DNA of 64,000 nt from Bemisia tabaci (GCF_918797505.1 NC_092793.1:86068411-86132410); one strand, 5' to 3'. Counted from the first letter of the stretch, positions 1-11,934 are shown. Program-made: numbers and translations. The notes: generated from the letters alone by a model not told the origin.

Positions 1-633
1 ACAACGCGTCCATGGACTGAGGGACATCGTGTGAGGACTGTAAGACGCTGCAGTGGGTATCTCAATGGGTGTGGCCATTCTCCGACGGGTGGCCATTTTC
101 AGTGACCCGCCGACGAACATTTAAATATGGGCTCAAAATACATAACTTTGAGCTCGTTTTTCGTGGGTCCATATATTTGAAAAAATCGGGGGAAATTCTT
201 GTTAACTCTGTGCTCTCTCCAGTTTTCAGAAATGCAGAAATTAATCATTACTAAGCAAGTTCATTTTGCTAAGAATGTGCATTTCTATGACAATATGAAA
301 GATTGACTGAAATATGAGACGCTTTTTACGCTTCTCTTTATGAAGCACGAACTTTTATAATTCCAATAAAAAATGAACATTTCCCATTTAAAGTTATATC
401 TTCGAGGACCACGTTACAAGTCTCGCATACCTATACCTACTCAACCTACTACTGCATTGCATTTCTTCAGCTAACTCAAAATCTTCAAAAATCGAGAGAC
501 GTGGTTGTGGACTAATTACGCACTTTCACCGTCGATATGTGAGCTTTCGTTAAAATCCACTCTCGTACATATCAAGTCTGAAATGATTGACTTGTGCCCG
601 CTTATTTGACCACTGATAATGTTTTATTGACAG
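1..633. other. No gene recognised; presumed intron or flank
   Basis: AT-rich sequence with stops in all frames beyond about 60 codons. The last bases form a good splice acceptor (pyrimidine-rich tract, then cag at 631-633) for the candidate exon that follows. No repeat boundary was identified. Confidence 0.4.
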
Positions 634-850
634 ACAACTAATACGTCAGAATGCTGTCCGAGAGCAGGAGGAGGTATACAAGACCAAAGCAAATGATCAC
701 AGCAGAGATGCTGCAACGAAGAGCGATTCAGATGACTCGTCCGAGCGGGAGACGTTATGTTTCCTGCGTTACGGAGCTGGAAGCCGCTCTAGGTCGCATG
801 GAGGTTGGGAGGATATGAGTGAACTTTACCGTCAGTCTTTCGACAAGCAA
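634..850 (+). CDS. Candidate internal coding exon, unknown host gene
   Basis: The segment is open for 72 codons after one base that completes a split codon. It lies between a clear acceptor (gttttattgacag) and a consensus donor (CAA|gtaagt at 851). The encoded peptide is charged and Ser-rich in the middle (KSDSDDSSERE), then has RYGAGSRSRSHGGWEDMSEL and ends YRQSFDKQ. That composition looks coding rather than random. It ends on a codon boundary, so it can join exon 1669-1743 in frame. I do not recognise the family. Upstream exons would lie outside the window. The following intron (851-1668) contains a decayed Ty3/gypsy integrase in the opposite orientation. Confidence 0.5.
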
Positions 851-1014
851 GTAAGTCAGCTAATTTCATCAGTTGCATATACACTTTATGTGGCCTGAAA
901 ATTGGTGGGAAGATGTGAGTTTTTGGGCCAGCCAGGTGACCGCAGGTAGAGTGCTGCCGATACATACAGGAAGAGAACGGACAAGTCGGTAATTTTGAGG
1001 TTAGGTTAGGTTTA

Positions 1015-1628
1015 TTCTAACCTTTTTTTAGCTATTTGGATAGCACGCTCTGCAAGTCCGTTTGATTTAGGGTGGTAAATAGGGGTAAAATAGATTTGAA
1101 TGTTGAATTTTGTACAAAATTCAGAGTGTGCAGTGGAATCAAAAGGAGGATCGTTGAGCTAATATTTTGAGAATACTCGAATGTAAGAGAGTTGACAATA
1201 ATACTGAAACAGTGTCGCCAGCTTTACATTCAATCATCTGTGAAACGTTTAACCACTTGGAGTGAGCATCTGCAATTATGAGGTATTTTATTTGTTTGGA
1301 TTGATAAAAAAATCCACCCAAAATGTGCACCCATTTGAAGGAAAAATTGGCCTCGAGCCAAGGAACAAAAACCTTTGGGAGGGCGAACATTAAGAACACA
1401 ATTTTGGCAATTATTCACTACTGATTCTTTATAGGAATTTAGTGAGAGCCACTGCACCCAAGAGAGAGCTAAAAGTTTTGTTCTTGCTATTCCAGAGTGG
1501 TCTTCGCGCAATGGCTTGAGCACTTGTGGCTGAAGTTTAGGGGGTGTAATAGCTGTTGAGTGGCGATTGATGTCGTCACTTGGTAAAAAAAAAACATTTT
1601 TGTCAAATTTTGGGTTACCTAATTTCAT
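1015..1628 (-). pseudogene. Ty3/gypsy-type integrase relic
   Basis: Reading the minus strand from 1628 gives an integrase zinc-binding (H2C2-like) region: LREDHSGIARTK, then NNCQNCVLN. After a frameshift near 1390-1300 comes the catalytic-core start, PWLEANFSFKWVHI and YLIIADAHSKWL. Another shift leads to the core end at about 1130-1020, YHPKSNGLAERAIQIAKK, which carries the usual catalytic Glu. The order and spacing match the integrase of LTR retrotransposons of the K02A2.6-like type. The stretch around the second Asp is garbled and several indels break the frame, so it is dead. It lies in the intron of the candidate plus-strand gene. No LTRs were seen. Confidence 0.75.
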
Positions 1629-1668
1629 CCACTTTTAACTTAACATTGACTTTCCTTGCTTTTTCCAG

Positions 1669-1743
1669 TGTGCGCGAAGATGTTATTCTGTGGGTTATGA
1701 CAGCAGTCCTCCAGTACGATGCATTAATTACCAAGAGGCGTGA
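1669..1743 (+). CDS. Candidate terminal coding exon, unknown host gene
   Basis: Acceptor ttgctttttccag ends at 1668. In the phase imposed by exon 634-850 the frame reads a Cys-containing tail, CARRCYSVGYDSSPPVRC then INYQEA, and stops at TGA 1741-1743. Downstream sequence to about 2265 would be the 3'UTR. A 69-codon ORF at 1861-2070 lies inside it and has no supporting signal. The join is inferred from splice signals and phase only. The other open frame across this acceptor is also possible. Confidence 0.4.
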   Translation, partial: CARRCYSVGYDSSPPVRCINYQEA

Positions 1744-2232
1744 TACTGAGATACACCCCGGTAATGATTTATGATGGCGACGATGTATTGAAGCCGAATT
1801 CAAACTGGAGATCATCTTCGTCCTCATTCACATAACATTCCGCCGGAGGGCCTTTTCTCCATGGGACGTTCCATGGGAGTTGTCCCAGAGAAAAATCTCG
1901 CTTGCAAAGGTGGGAAACATATTGAGTTAGTCAATACTACTTCTTGTAGAGTCCTGGGAGCAACTTGGAGCGAAGAAGAACATTTGGTTGTTATGTTCAA
2001 CGGGGAGAAAGCCCAGAGGTGTCTATCCTGCGATTCGAACTTGGGGCAAATCCCATTAAACGTCGCGTAGAGACAAGGCCGAGGGAATACTTATCAAATC
2101 CATAGCGATGAATTTTTCCCGTCAAGGATTACCTACTGAACAAACTAGAAAGCTCAGAAATGCGACATAAGAATGGTGAATACTGTAAATGCTTGTTCAT
2201 CTATTTACGACGTCGATAACTATCAACCATGA

Positions 2233-2251
2233 AATAAAGGAATGAAATAAA
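2233..2251 (+). promoter_or_regulatory. Two poly(A) signals (AATAAA)
   Basis: AATAAA at 2233 and again at 2246. They follow the candidate terminal exon by about 500 bases and fit the end of that transcript. Confidence 0.4.
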
Positions 2252-2265
2252 ATGAATCGTTTTTT

Positions 2266-3719
2266 ATTTCTGGGATTTTAAGTAAATTTCCTCTAGAGCT
2301 TCGAATGATATCCTTGGCTGCCTTGGTGGCCAAAATATCAGTTTCAGAGATGCATCAAGTGAACACCCTATCACACTTCACAGCCGAGCTCTGAACTCAA
2401 CGTCACTTGAATGGGGAGCATAGGCGTACACTTCAAGGGGGAGGGGGCGGCCCCCCTCAGAATTTCAATGGTGTCATCTAACCCCCCCCCCCCCCCAAGA
2501 AATTCTGCGTGGAGGGTAGAAAAAAGCTTCGCCGAGGATATTTATCTCGCTTAAATCCTACCGCGTCACATTTTCCGTACTGATAGTGAGAGTTAAGATA
2601 ATACGTACACTTTACAGTCGATCGAGAGCAGATTTAATTTGGGCGTCTCCCTTGCAAACCGCGTATCAATATCTCCACTTGTTGAAAATTTATGAGGCAA
2701 AATCTACACCGGGTTTTCAACTTTGAGTCCTCTTTACTACTAGTCAGATTTCTTTCAGGGGTTGAAATAATAGAAAAAGTTAACATTCAATTTACTTTCC
2801 GAATAACTTTTCTCAGGAAGGGTAAACGCGTAAGAGAGACCCCGCTTTCACACAAAAATAAAAAGGCTTGACATTTTCCTTCAGAAAAAATTAGCATGAT
2901 CGACTGATTTTCTCACTGAAACCAACATGCTCGTCCATTTTTTTCACTAAAATCAACGTCACTTCCTTCTCTCAGAGAACTGAGTAGCAAATTTAGAAAA
3001 TAAACTGGAATAAAAACTTTGACTGTTTGGGACAGCACTGTTGGGATAAAACTACTTACTCGATTTAAATTAGATTTACGGATAAACTTATAATACATTC
3101 GAATTTTCATTTGCAAAGGATCCCTGCAATTTTTAATAATTTCATAAATAATTATTAAACAAAGCAAAATGGTTGAAATTGACAAAAGTATGTCTCGAAC
3201 TCGACGGCTTTCAAAGATAAGCGCGCTGTCGTGAATTATCAGAACTCCTTGTGGATCCAACCTATGGATGAAGTCAAGGCAGCCGTTCGAAATTTTTTCA
3301 AGGTGATTTCGAAGGAAGAGTAACGGCAGAAAGCAATAATGTCGATACAGAGCGAGAGGATGCAAAAGTATTCAGTCATGATGGTACACAGTCCACACCT
3401 TCTTCAAAAAGCAGACTGACGTCATTAACAAATATGGTACTGAAGTTCTGGTTATCGCACATTCAAGTAAGCATTAACTGTATTGCATTTTGCAAAAAAG
3501 AACCCCTAGCATTGCAATGATGCTAAGATTGTGCAACTTCATCCTTTGCAATAAAATTGCGGAAATTGTGAAAAACTATGTTTAGATGGTAATTTTTGTC
3601 TTAGATTTACAGTTTTTAGAGAGTAAAATAGAAACTATTAAGGGATAATCGGGTTTCTCCTCCAAAACAAAAGAAGTTGCACAATCTTAGCAACATTGCA
3701 ATGCTAGTGGTTCCTTTTT
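2266..3719. other. Intergenic, no supported gene
   Basis: Contains a C homopolymer near 2481-2498. A minus-strand 150-codon ORF at 2913-3365 has one hydrophobic stretch (SISTILLCLIIIYEII) but no recognisable domain, splice context or homologue. I do not call it a gene. Confidence 0.4.
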
Positions 3720-4046
3720 GCATTTTTTTTTTTTTTTTTATTTATTTATTTTTGTAATTACACATATTGAATTACAACTTATATTACTAGACCTTACGAG
3801 TCTTTACTTTTCCTTTAAGCCTAAAATAACAAAATGGAAATAAACACCGCTTTATGGATTAAATTAATGAAAATGATAATGAAGGATGAACAAATGAGAT
3901 AGAGGTAAAATCCTGTAAAAAGCGGGAGAAAAACTAATTAATATTGACTATAATTATTCCTAGAACTAGATTCTAGAGAATTTTCCTACTAACTATGCTT
4001 TCGCCCTGTCAGTCGACTAAGACTGGTAAGGGCCAGAGGCACGAGC

Positions 4047-4250
4047 CTAACACCGACGGAAATGAGCCGTGCTCAACTCATGTGGTTTTCGTCTTTTTAA
4101 CCTCCGGGTCTCGGAGCCCCAATCCAAAAGCGCTATTGCTTCGGGATTGAGGTGACCGCCCAGTCTCTCTTCATATCTATTGTACATACGTGAGATGTAC
4201 ATGTCCATTTCCTCGATCCCGAACTCATCTCTAATATCGATGTTACGCTC
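4047..4250 (-). pseudogene. C-terminal tail of the jockey-like ORF2, displaced
   Basis: The minus-strand frame reads ERNIDIRDEFGIEEMD, then YISRMYNRYEERLGGHLNPE. This is the typical RT C-terminal tail of jockey-group LINEs (R-N x(3-4) D, then Y x2 R L x2 H x N). It continues directly from the frame ending at 7902 (QMAGARWYE) once the 4251-7898 insert and one copy of the 3-bp CTC duplication are removed. Confidence 0.85.
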
Positions 4251-5894
4251 TAGTCCAGTCAATCTAGCATTTTTCTGGGAAAATCTATATATAGAAGGTT
4301 TTTTTGCGGAAACATGTTGCATTAGGCTACCAGAACAACATATCAAAAGTTTACCAAAATCGGCCGTCCGCTAAGGCCGCCATCTTGAAAAAAGGGGGGG
4401 CGGGGGGCCAAAATACGCCGCCGGCGACCGGTTTTTAGCTTATATCTTGAAAAATATCGATCCTACGGAAAAATGCCAAAAAAAAGATCATAAAAAGAGA
4501 TCACCTTTTAAAAAGATCATAAAATTTCCTATTAGAAACACTATACATTTATCAAGTTGCGACTTCTGGTTCGTGAGATATGGCGGTAGTTTCCTGCGGC
4601 TAGGAAAGTCAAATCTTGCGAGAAATCACGTTTTTTTTAACAAAATCTGTAATTATCTTAAAAACGGCGAGTCTGAGGCAAAAAAGTGTTCTCACCGGAA
4701 TGAAAGAACATGAAATTTCCATGCTAAAAATGCTTATGAATTCACTAGGGGGTCCGCCCCCGGAGCGCTATGCGGTCCGAACCAACGGCGGCTACTACGC
4801 GGTGAGGCTCGGCTTAGCCGCGCCATGCATTGTTGCGGTCCATGATGAAACGGCTTCACTTTTTTGGTAGATTTACCGCGAGGGTAAGTCATATTATCCA
4901 TTTAAATATGTGCTAATTTCCTTTCATCATGAACCCCCCCCCCCCTCCCCCTTTAGGTCATGCATGTTGTATAGTTAACAAATGTCAACGGTCGCGCTTG
5001 AAGATAATGTTATTATTTTATGCTTGCTTATTCAAATTAAATTTGTCAAACAACAAATCTTCTTTTTTCAAAGTAACTAAAAGGAAATGAAGTAATACAA
5101 AATTTAGAAAGAGGGAGTTTAAATTCATCCTCTGCTTCCTCTTCGATCAGTGTTTCTGCTTGATTGCTGCATCCCAAGCCGGAACAATGTAGACAAATGT
5201 CACTGCATGGCAGACCAGCTCTCTTACAAGAGCAGCGGTTACTACAGCCTTTCGAACATGTACATGAGATGATTTGTAAAAGTTCTTGGGGGGGGGGGGG
5301 GGTCAGGCGGGTTGAGCATAGGCACAAGGAGAAGCCTGAGTTCCGAAGATTTCCACCCCCTTTCCTTGGGATTCCGTTTTCTTCCTCTCCTGAGTTGAAC
5401 TTGATAATATACACGTAAGAAGTGTTGTTTGCACGCATCTGAAGTTGGAGGCAACGTTTGCAGTTTCACCTCAGTTTTTGCCTTGCCAAAGCACGATTAA
5501 AACATTGAAATCTGCATTTGTTCGAAGCAGTAACTGATTTTTCATCACCATACAGCAAAAGAACGAGTTGCTCACCCGCTTGACAAAGCTCATCTTGAGT
5601 GCAGTCGGTTTCATCAAATTTCTCAGCAATACAAGAGACTTCGCCACATTTTTCCGACAGTTTAATAAATTTGCCTTTGCCCTTGCCACGAAATGCTGAA
5701 GTAGTATCACATCCACTGATGACATGGATAAACAGAATGCTCTTCTTCAAATTTACATTCGATGTTCGCAATTGATTTGAGCTAAAAATTTGGGCTGCAT
5801 ATTTGCCCTTACCTGGTTTGAGTAATAGGACGTCGCTTGATGCAGGCGTCAAAGCTATCATTAGAATAAGGAGGTCAATGTCTTCACCAACGAT

Positions 5895-6625
5895 TAGAGT
5901 ACCTATATTGAGAGAGTATGGCCACCGGTGTTACCACCTCTGATTGGCTCAGCCATCTTAGGCTAGAGTCCCTTTATACTGAGAGTCAAGACAATTTGAA
6001 TCTATTTCTGATTGGTTCCCGTATTTTAGGCCTCCACAGTGTTACAAACGGGAATAAAGATTACATTTTCACCAATTGCAAAGATTATAATCTGGAATGG
6101 ACCAGGGAATTACGGGTTCGGCAAGGAACAAACGGAATGAGAGGAGGAACGGAGAAAGGCATTATTTGAGAATGGGCCGATCAAAGATTACGAAAAACGT
6201 TCAATTTCTGTAACTTTATTCCCGTTTGTGACATCCATGAGCCGAATTGTCTTGACTCTCAGTATAAAGGGACTCTATCTTAGGCTGAATGGAGCCCTTA
6301 GGACCCAAAAATGGCGGACGCCATAAATTAATGTGATGCAAAATGACTCAAATTGTAGTTTTCTTTGCTATTCGTAACGAGAAATTTACCCAAATGCACT
6401 ATTGCGATTCTTTACATATTTATAAGGCTAATCGTGTGCAATTTTTGAGAAAAATTATCTTAGATGTAGTAAGGTTGGCAGCAAGTGCGGTTGGTGAAAA
6501 CCGTCAAAAGTTGGCAATGACCCCCCTCCTATCCACAAAAACTAAAACAAAGCACCGCCATTTTTGGGTCCTAAAAGTCTCTCCATGGGGCCCAGTGGCC
6601 ATACTCTCTCAATATAGGTACTCTA
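5895..6625. mobile_element. hAT-like MITE, family A, TSD CCAACGAT
   Basis: Termini TAGAGTACCTATATTGAGAG in inverted orientation. Exact 8-bp flanks CCAACGAT at 5887-5894 and 6626-6633. The TAGAG start fits the hAT terminal rule (YARNG) and an 8-bp duplication fits hAT. Excision rejoins the XPG-like reading frame. It carries the 5964-6277 MITE. Related copy: 39871-41316. Confidence 0.85.
5964..6277. mobile_element. hAT-like MITE, family B, TSD TCTTAGGC
   Basis: A 314-bp element with inverted ends TAGAGTCCCTTTATACTGAG and 8-bp flanks TCTTAGGC (5956-5963 and 6278-6285). The related family A copy at 39871 has the uninterrupted site (catcttaggctgaatgg near 39930), which proves insertion. Related copies: 38875 and 45947. 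Confidence 0.9.
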
Positions 6626-7901
6626 CCAACGATATCAACTTGTTTCTTCGTTCCTCTCGGCAGACTGAGAGCTTCATTTACGATGAGAGTATCCGCATCG
6701 TCTTCTGCATGAGATACTTTAACTTGACTCCCTGTAGTAAAGTGTTTCGATAGCAAGCAAATCAAACGCGCCTCATTCTTTTCATTATAGATAGAGGCAA
6801 GTCCTTGGCCACGGATAGAGGAGTGTCCTCACAAAAAATTAAGGCAGGACATTTCTTAAAGCTATAACGTCGTCACCTTTCAACACTTTTTGTAGAATCT
6901 GTTGCGCTTTTTGTTCGTATCCATCAAAAACAATTGAACCTTCAAGACCATCATGCTTTTCAACACATAGGTATTAATAAACGATTCCACCGCTTAAGGT
7001 AATAAACGAAGAAATGCTTGTCTTATTCCTATTTCTATATTTTGTATTAATTCATTTCCTTTTAGTTACTTTGAAAAAAGAAGATTTGTTGTTTGACAAA
7101 TTTAATTTGAATAAGCAAGCATAAAATAATAACATTATCTTCAAGCGCGACCGTTGACATTTGTTAACTATACAACATGCATGACCTAAAGGGGGAGGGG
7201 GGGGGGGGGGTTCATGATGAAAGGAAATTAGCACATATTTAAATGGATAATATGACTTACCCTCGCGGTAAATCTACCAAAAAAGTGAAGCCGTTTCATC
7301 ATGGACCGCAACAATGCATGGCGCGGCTAAGCCGAGCCTCACCGCGTAGTAGCCGCCGTTGGTTCGGACCGCATAGCGCTCCGGGGGCGGACCCCCTAGT
7401 GAATTCATAAGCATTTTTAGCATGGAAATTTCATGTTCTTTCATTCCGGTGAGAACACTTTTTTGCCTCAGACTCGCCGTTTTTAAGATAATTACAGATT
7501 TTGTTGAAAAAACGTGATTTCTCGCAAGATTTGACTTTCCTAGCCGCAGGAAACTACCGCCATATCTCACGAACCAGAAGTCGCAACTTGATAAATGTAT
7601 AGTGTTTCTAATAGGAAATTTTATGATCTTTTTAAAAGGTGATCTCTTTTATGACTTTTTTGGCATTTTTCCGTAGGATCGATATTTTTCAAGATATAAG
7701 CTAAAAACCGGTCGCCGGCGGCGTATTTTGGCCCCCCGCCCCCCCTTTTTTCAAGATGGCGGCCTTAGCGGACGGCCGATTTTGGTAAACTTTTGATGTG
7801 TTGTTCTGGTAGCCTAATGCAACATGTTTCCGCAAAAAAACCTTCTATATATGGATTTTCCCAGATGACCCTTATTTAGAGCTAAATTGACTGGACTACT
7901 C

Positions 7902-10447
7902 GTACCACCTGGCCCCTGCCATTTGTCTGAGTATTTTATTTTGAATTGTCTCAATAATTTTGAGATTAGAACTGGCGGCACACGCCCAAATCTGGCAGCC
8001 GTATACCCAGATTGGCCTTAACATTGATTTATAAAGTAAAACTTTATTTTTTAGCTTTAATTTAGATCGCTTCCCGAGAAACTATAGCATCTGTCTGTGC
8101 TTTAAGTCAATTTACTTTTTCTCATTTAGAATATGCTCCTTCCATTTTAACTTACAATCCATAGTAAGGCCGAGGTAAGGAGCCTTTTGTGCATGGGGAA
8201 TAGCAATTTTATTTAGGATCACAGGGACATAAACATATGGTCTTAAGGTAAAGACCACGTTAACTGATTTGGTGGCGTTAAGCGCCGTGCGATCGCGCTC
8301 AGTCCAATCCTGGATGTCGTCCAAGCACTCTTGGATGTTAGTGACTGTCTCCTCATATATGGGCGCAGAAGACGCAACGGCCGTGTCGTCAGCAAAGATC
8401 CCGATTTTTCCGTTTTTAGGTTTAGGTACGTCAGCAGTAAAGAGACTAAAGATTGGGGGGGAGAGTACTGAACCTTGAGGTACCCCTGCTCTTATTTTCC
8501 TAAATTCAGAGTAAGAGTCTTCAAATCGAACCCTAAAAGATCTATCTGCTAAATAAGACATTATTAATTGCACGTGGTTCCCAGGCAAGATTTTTGAAAG
8601 TTTAAAAGCCACTTTAGAATGCCAGACTTTGTCAAATGTCTGGGCGACATCCAAGAAAACTACATTACAAAACTGTTTCTCCTCTAGCGCCGTTTCAATG
8701 TAAGAAGAGATCCGGTGTAATTGTTCTATTGTGCTATGTTTAGCCCTGAAACCAAACTGCTCATTAGGAAGTAACTTTTTCTTATTTACAATTGCCAGTA
8801 AACGTTTAGTATATAACTTCTCGAAAAGTTTGCATATCAGGGGAAGTAAGGAGATAGGGCGGTACGAACTAGGGGCTGAAGGAGGTTTTCCGAATTTTAA
8901 AATAACAATCACCTCAGCCAATTTCCATTGACTAGAAATGTATTTCAATAACATCACTGCATTAAAGAGTGCTTCTAACTTATTGATTGCCGCAGGAGGA
9001 AGTTGCTTGATGATAATTGCTGAGATAAGATCAAAACCTGGACTTTTCTTGATTTTTGTTTTATATATATTTAATTTCCTTGAAAATTTCGTCGTACGTA
9101 ATTTTGTTGATTTTTTCTGCAGGGAGAAAATTAATATTACCAACTTCTTCCTCTAGTTCGCATTCCTTCTCTGGAGATTCGCAGGGGTTAGGTTGAAATA
9201 CTTTTTCAAGGTGATCGGCAATGGTATGGGCTTTTTCCTGGCTATTATTTGCCCATTCACCGTCCGGTTTTCTAATAGGGAAGCTAGCTAGGAAAGGACG
9301 TCATAGGGATTTTGTCGCTTTCCAAAGGGTGTAATCATTAGCTTCGCTTGGGCTGAGGTTAGCTACAAAATTTTCAAATTTTTCATTACGAAATTCATTA
9401 TTACGTTTCTCCACTGCCTTGTTTAGTCTATTGTAGAGATTCATGGTGAGTAATCCGTCTCCTCCTTCCCGCTTTGTTTTTGCGGTCAATAAGGCTGAGT
9501 ATTTCCTTTGGAAGAGTGCATTTATGATGTAAATTATTAAAAGTTCGAGCAACCGGCGTGCTTGCTTTTGCGGCTTCTTGGATGCTCGAAATTAAAGATT
9601 CTGCCTCCTTATCAAGTGTGGAGCAGTCGTTTACTAAAGTCGAGTTATTAATACGGGAAGTTAATAACTCTCGAAAATTTTTCCAGTCCGTTTGAGTAGA
9701 AACTAGACAGGGTGCGCGTTTAACCAATACTGGAGTAGCAAATATAGATAAGAAAACCGGCACATGATCTTTTTTTCCCTCTAACACATTGCAAGAAGTT
9801 GTGTTATTGAGATTGAGATTATTGAAGATGAAAAAATCAACTAGGTACGTCAGGCTCTTTCAATGGATTACCTGGATAGAAGGTGGGTTTACCCGGAGAG
9901 ATAAAATCACCTCCGATAAGATTGACTGCAGTTTTAAGATTAACACCTTTCGGGTTAGTTAATCTCGAACTCCATCTGACGTTTTTACAGTTGAAGTCCC
10001 CCCCCCCCCCCCCGATACGGAAGGGAGGACCCAATTTTTCAAGTAAACCAGAATAATCGTCAACTGAGCATCGATGACGCGGTGGAGCGTATATAGCGCT
10101 GACATTAAATGGCCCCAGCGATGACTCAATTTGAATAATCACCGCTTGGAAACGTTCTTTTTCTACAATTTCAAGAACGGAGTGTTTAATGTTTTCCCTG
10201 ATAGCAATAGAGGCTCCCGGGCTCCCCCCCCCCCCCCCCTTGCGTTATTAGAAGGATGTCGTGAATTATAAAATCTATATCCTTTCAAGTATCCTCTCGA
10301 TTCCCTAGCAAAATGAGTTTCAGAGTACAATGCTATATCTACACGTAATTTTGCCATTTTTTCACTAAATTCTAAGAGTTTAGGAGGTTTTAATCCATTC
10401 GCATTCCATGCGATAAGATTAAGAATGCTTTCACTTTTGTTAGTCAT
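7902..10447 (-). pseudogene. Jockey-like ORF2: endonuclease and reverse transcriptase
   Basis: N-terminal APE-type endonuclease: NLIAWNANGLKPPKLLEF and DIALYSETHF (10447-10163), then VSAIYAPPRH and GGDFNCKNVRWSS (10142-9837). RT domain at 9143-8112: SYRPISLLPLICKLFEKL, NEQFGFRAKHSTIEQLH, FLDVAQTFDKVWH, AGVPQGSVLSP and an intact FADDTAV catalytic box. After the stop at 8112 the domain continues in another frame as LYKSMLRPIWVYGCQIW and ends QMAGARWYE at 7902, resuming at 4250. Frames shift at C homopolymers near 10222 and 9999 and again between 9430 and 9143. Normally this protein nicks the target and performs target-primed reverse transcription. This copy cannot make an intact product. Confidence 0.85.
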
Positions 10448-10448
10448 T

Positions 10449-11934
10449 TTATCGAGAACTCAACACTCGGCTCATAAGAGCCTGTTCGTATATTTCCTGT
10501 CTCTTACTCATCTCCTCTAGTTGCTTCCTTAATGATTCAATGGTCATTAAGAGTTGACTTACGAGCTCTTCCTGTTGATTTGAGGGTTTCGGGCCGGATA
10601 CTGCGTCGGCGAAGCTAACTCCTTGTTTAATAGCACTAGGAGGATTTTTCCCCCTTTTTTTCTTTTTATTTGGTTTATCTGGGAAGTTAGGAAAATTAGA
10701 CCCATCGATCTTTCCCTTTCTCATTTTAATAGATTTTTCTCTGTCTTTTTGCATCGCTTTCGCGAAGGGGCATCCTCCATAGCTAGCTGGGTGACCTGTT
10801 ACCCCACAATTTGCACACTTAGGGTTGATAATGCGCTTCGCCCAAGGGCATTCTGCGGATAAATGTTTAGCTGCGCACTTTACACAACGTGCTTGCTTAC
10901 CACAATATGCTTGGGAATGTCCGAAATTCTGACATTTTCGACACTGTAGTATCTTAGTAGTACTAACTTTAATGGGTTCTACTTTTACAACCATAGAACA
11001 AATACCAACAATCTTATGGATACACTAGGATTAGGTATATTCACTTTAACTGGAGCGCTCTCACCCGGTTTGGTTTGTTGATTATCGGTATGGCCACTTG
11101 AAGCTGAAGTACTCGCTCTCTTACGCTTCCTTCTTTGAGATTGGATAGCTTTCCGTCTGGAGTTAAATTCGGGATCCGAGTTGTAGTCGACCCATGTGTT
11201 TGAAGATTCAGAGTCATCAGCATCGTGATTAGATTCCACGTCATCTTCCAGCGAGGCAAATTGGTTAGAAACAGGTGTTGTAGATGTACCTGGTTTTGGT
11301 GTAACTGGTTTCGCAGTGGCGAACTGTGTTAACTTAGATTGCCCTGAGGGCTTACGAGAGTTATTTTTAACTAACTCTTTCGCAGATTGTAGATAGGCAT
11401 CTCTAGCTCAAGAGCTTGCATTTGCAGAGCTAATTGCATTAATTTGTTCCTGTAATTTCTGTATTTTTTTCGCATTTTCTGCTTCAAGGGAATTGATTGT
11501 ATTCGCCAGTTCATTTTTGTCACTGTACAGCGTTTTGACCATATTTTGCGCCTTGGTCAAAAAACTTTAAACTGATTTATGAATGGTAGGGTTCTGAAGA
11601 ACAGGATCAATGCTGGTGTTTAAAATTTAATTAATAATTGTTTCTTTATCTTCTACCGACGCCACCGCTGTCAAGCTTGACTCCGTAGCAGTAAGAGAGA
11701 GGTTATCATCCGCCCTTGCAGACTGAGGGGGGGGGGGGGCGGAGACCTCGGGAGAAGTTCTCTTCTTCCGAACGGATTTTGATTTTCCATTTGGCTATTT
11801 GGCAACGTGTCTAGTTTCATTCGAGGTAGGCCGATGAGCAATCCCCGCTTTAGACATTTTTCGCACCCGAGAAAAACGTTGCTGACGTAACTACACTTGA
11901 CACCGTGTTTACACACTACAGGCCGGTATGCCAT
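10449..11934 (-). pseudogene. Jockey-like ORF1 (gag-like, zinc knuckles)
   Basis: The C-terminal half (10994-10449) carries three CCHC knuckles in a row: CRKCQNFGHSQAYC, CVKCAAKHLSAEC and CANCGVTGHPASYGGC. A Lys-rich linker and a coiled-coil-like tail (LLMTIESLRKQLEEMSKR) follow. This is the standard arrangement of jockey ORF1 nucleic-acid chaperones. The N-terminal part (about 11934-10995) is split over frames, including the region EFNSRRKAIQSQRRKRKR (11239-10985). A C run near 11728-11739 is one break. It ends just before the ORF2 start at 10447, as expected for a bicistronic LINE RNA. Confidence 0.75.

Larger units (their letters stand above)
5046..6990 (-). pseudogene. XPG/FEN-like plus Cys-rich transposon protein, C-terminal part
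   Basis: Minus-strand segments in order: VEKHDGLEGSIVFDGYEQKA (near 6960), then about 6765-6640 HAEDDADTLIVNEAL ending KKQVDIVG. After excising the MITE at 5895-6625 and one 8-bp duplication it continues in frame as EDIDLLILMIAL, then ILFIHVISGCDTTSAFRGKG (about 5720). A frameshift leads to TLPPTSDACKQHFLRVYYQV (about 5440). A last segment near 5270 is Cys-rich (CTCSKGCSNRCSCKRAGLPC, then CLHCSGLGCSNQ). The DADT, EDxD and GCDTTS motifs resemble the acidic nuclease core of XPG/FEN proteins, and the Cys block resembles a zinc-binding CXC region. Such proteins recur in transposon-derived genes of invertebrates. The N-terminal part is missing. Confidence 0.65.
4251..7898. mobile_element. Foldback DNA transposon with 3-bp TSD, Academ-like?
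   Basis: Inverted termini begin TAGTCCAGTCAATYTAGC and the arms run about 0.85 kb (4251-5095 against 7045-7898). The flanks are CTC on both sides (4248-4250 and 7899-7901). Removing the element plus one CTC restores the host LINE frame exactly (WYE/RNID), so these boundaries are firm. The interior carries a minus-strand ORF with XPG/FEN-like and Cys-rich motifs. A 3-bp duplication with an XPG-like ORF recalls the Academ superfamily, but that name is inference. The element is broken by the MITE at 5895-6625, and the long arms suggest a non-autonomous derivative. Confidence 0.8.

Noticed and set aside
2913..3365. 150-codon minus-strand ORF with a hydrophobic stretch
   Set aside because: No recognisable domain, no splice context, and AT-rich composition makes chance likely.
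4447..7570. ORFs at 4447-4870 and 7274-7570
   Set aside because: Mirror images in the arms of the 4251-7898 foldback.
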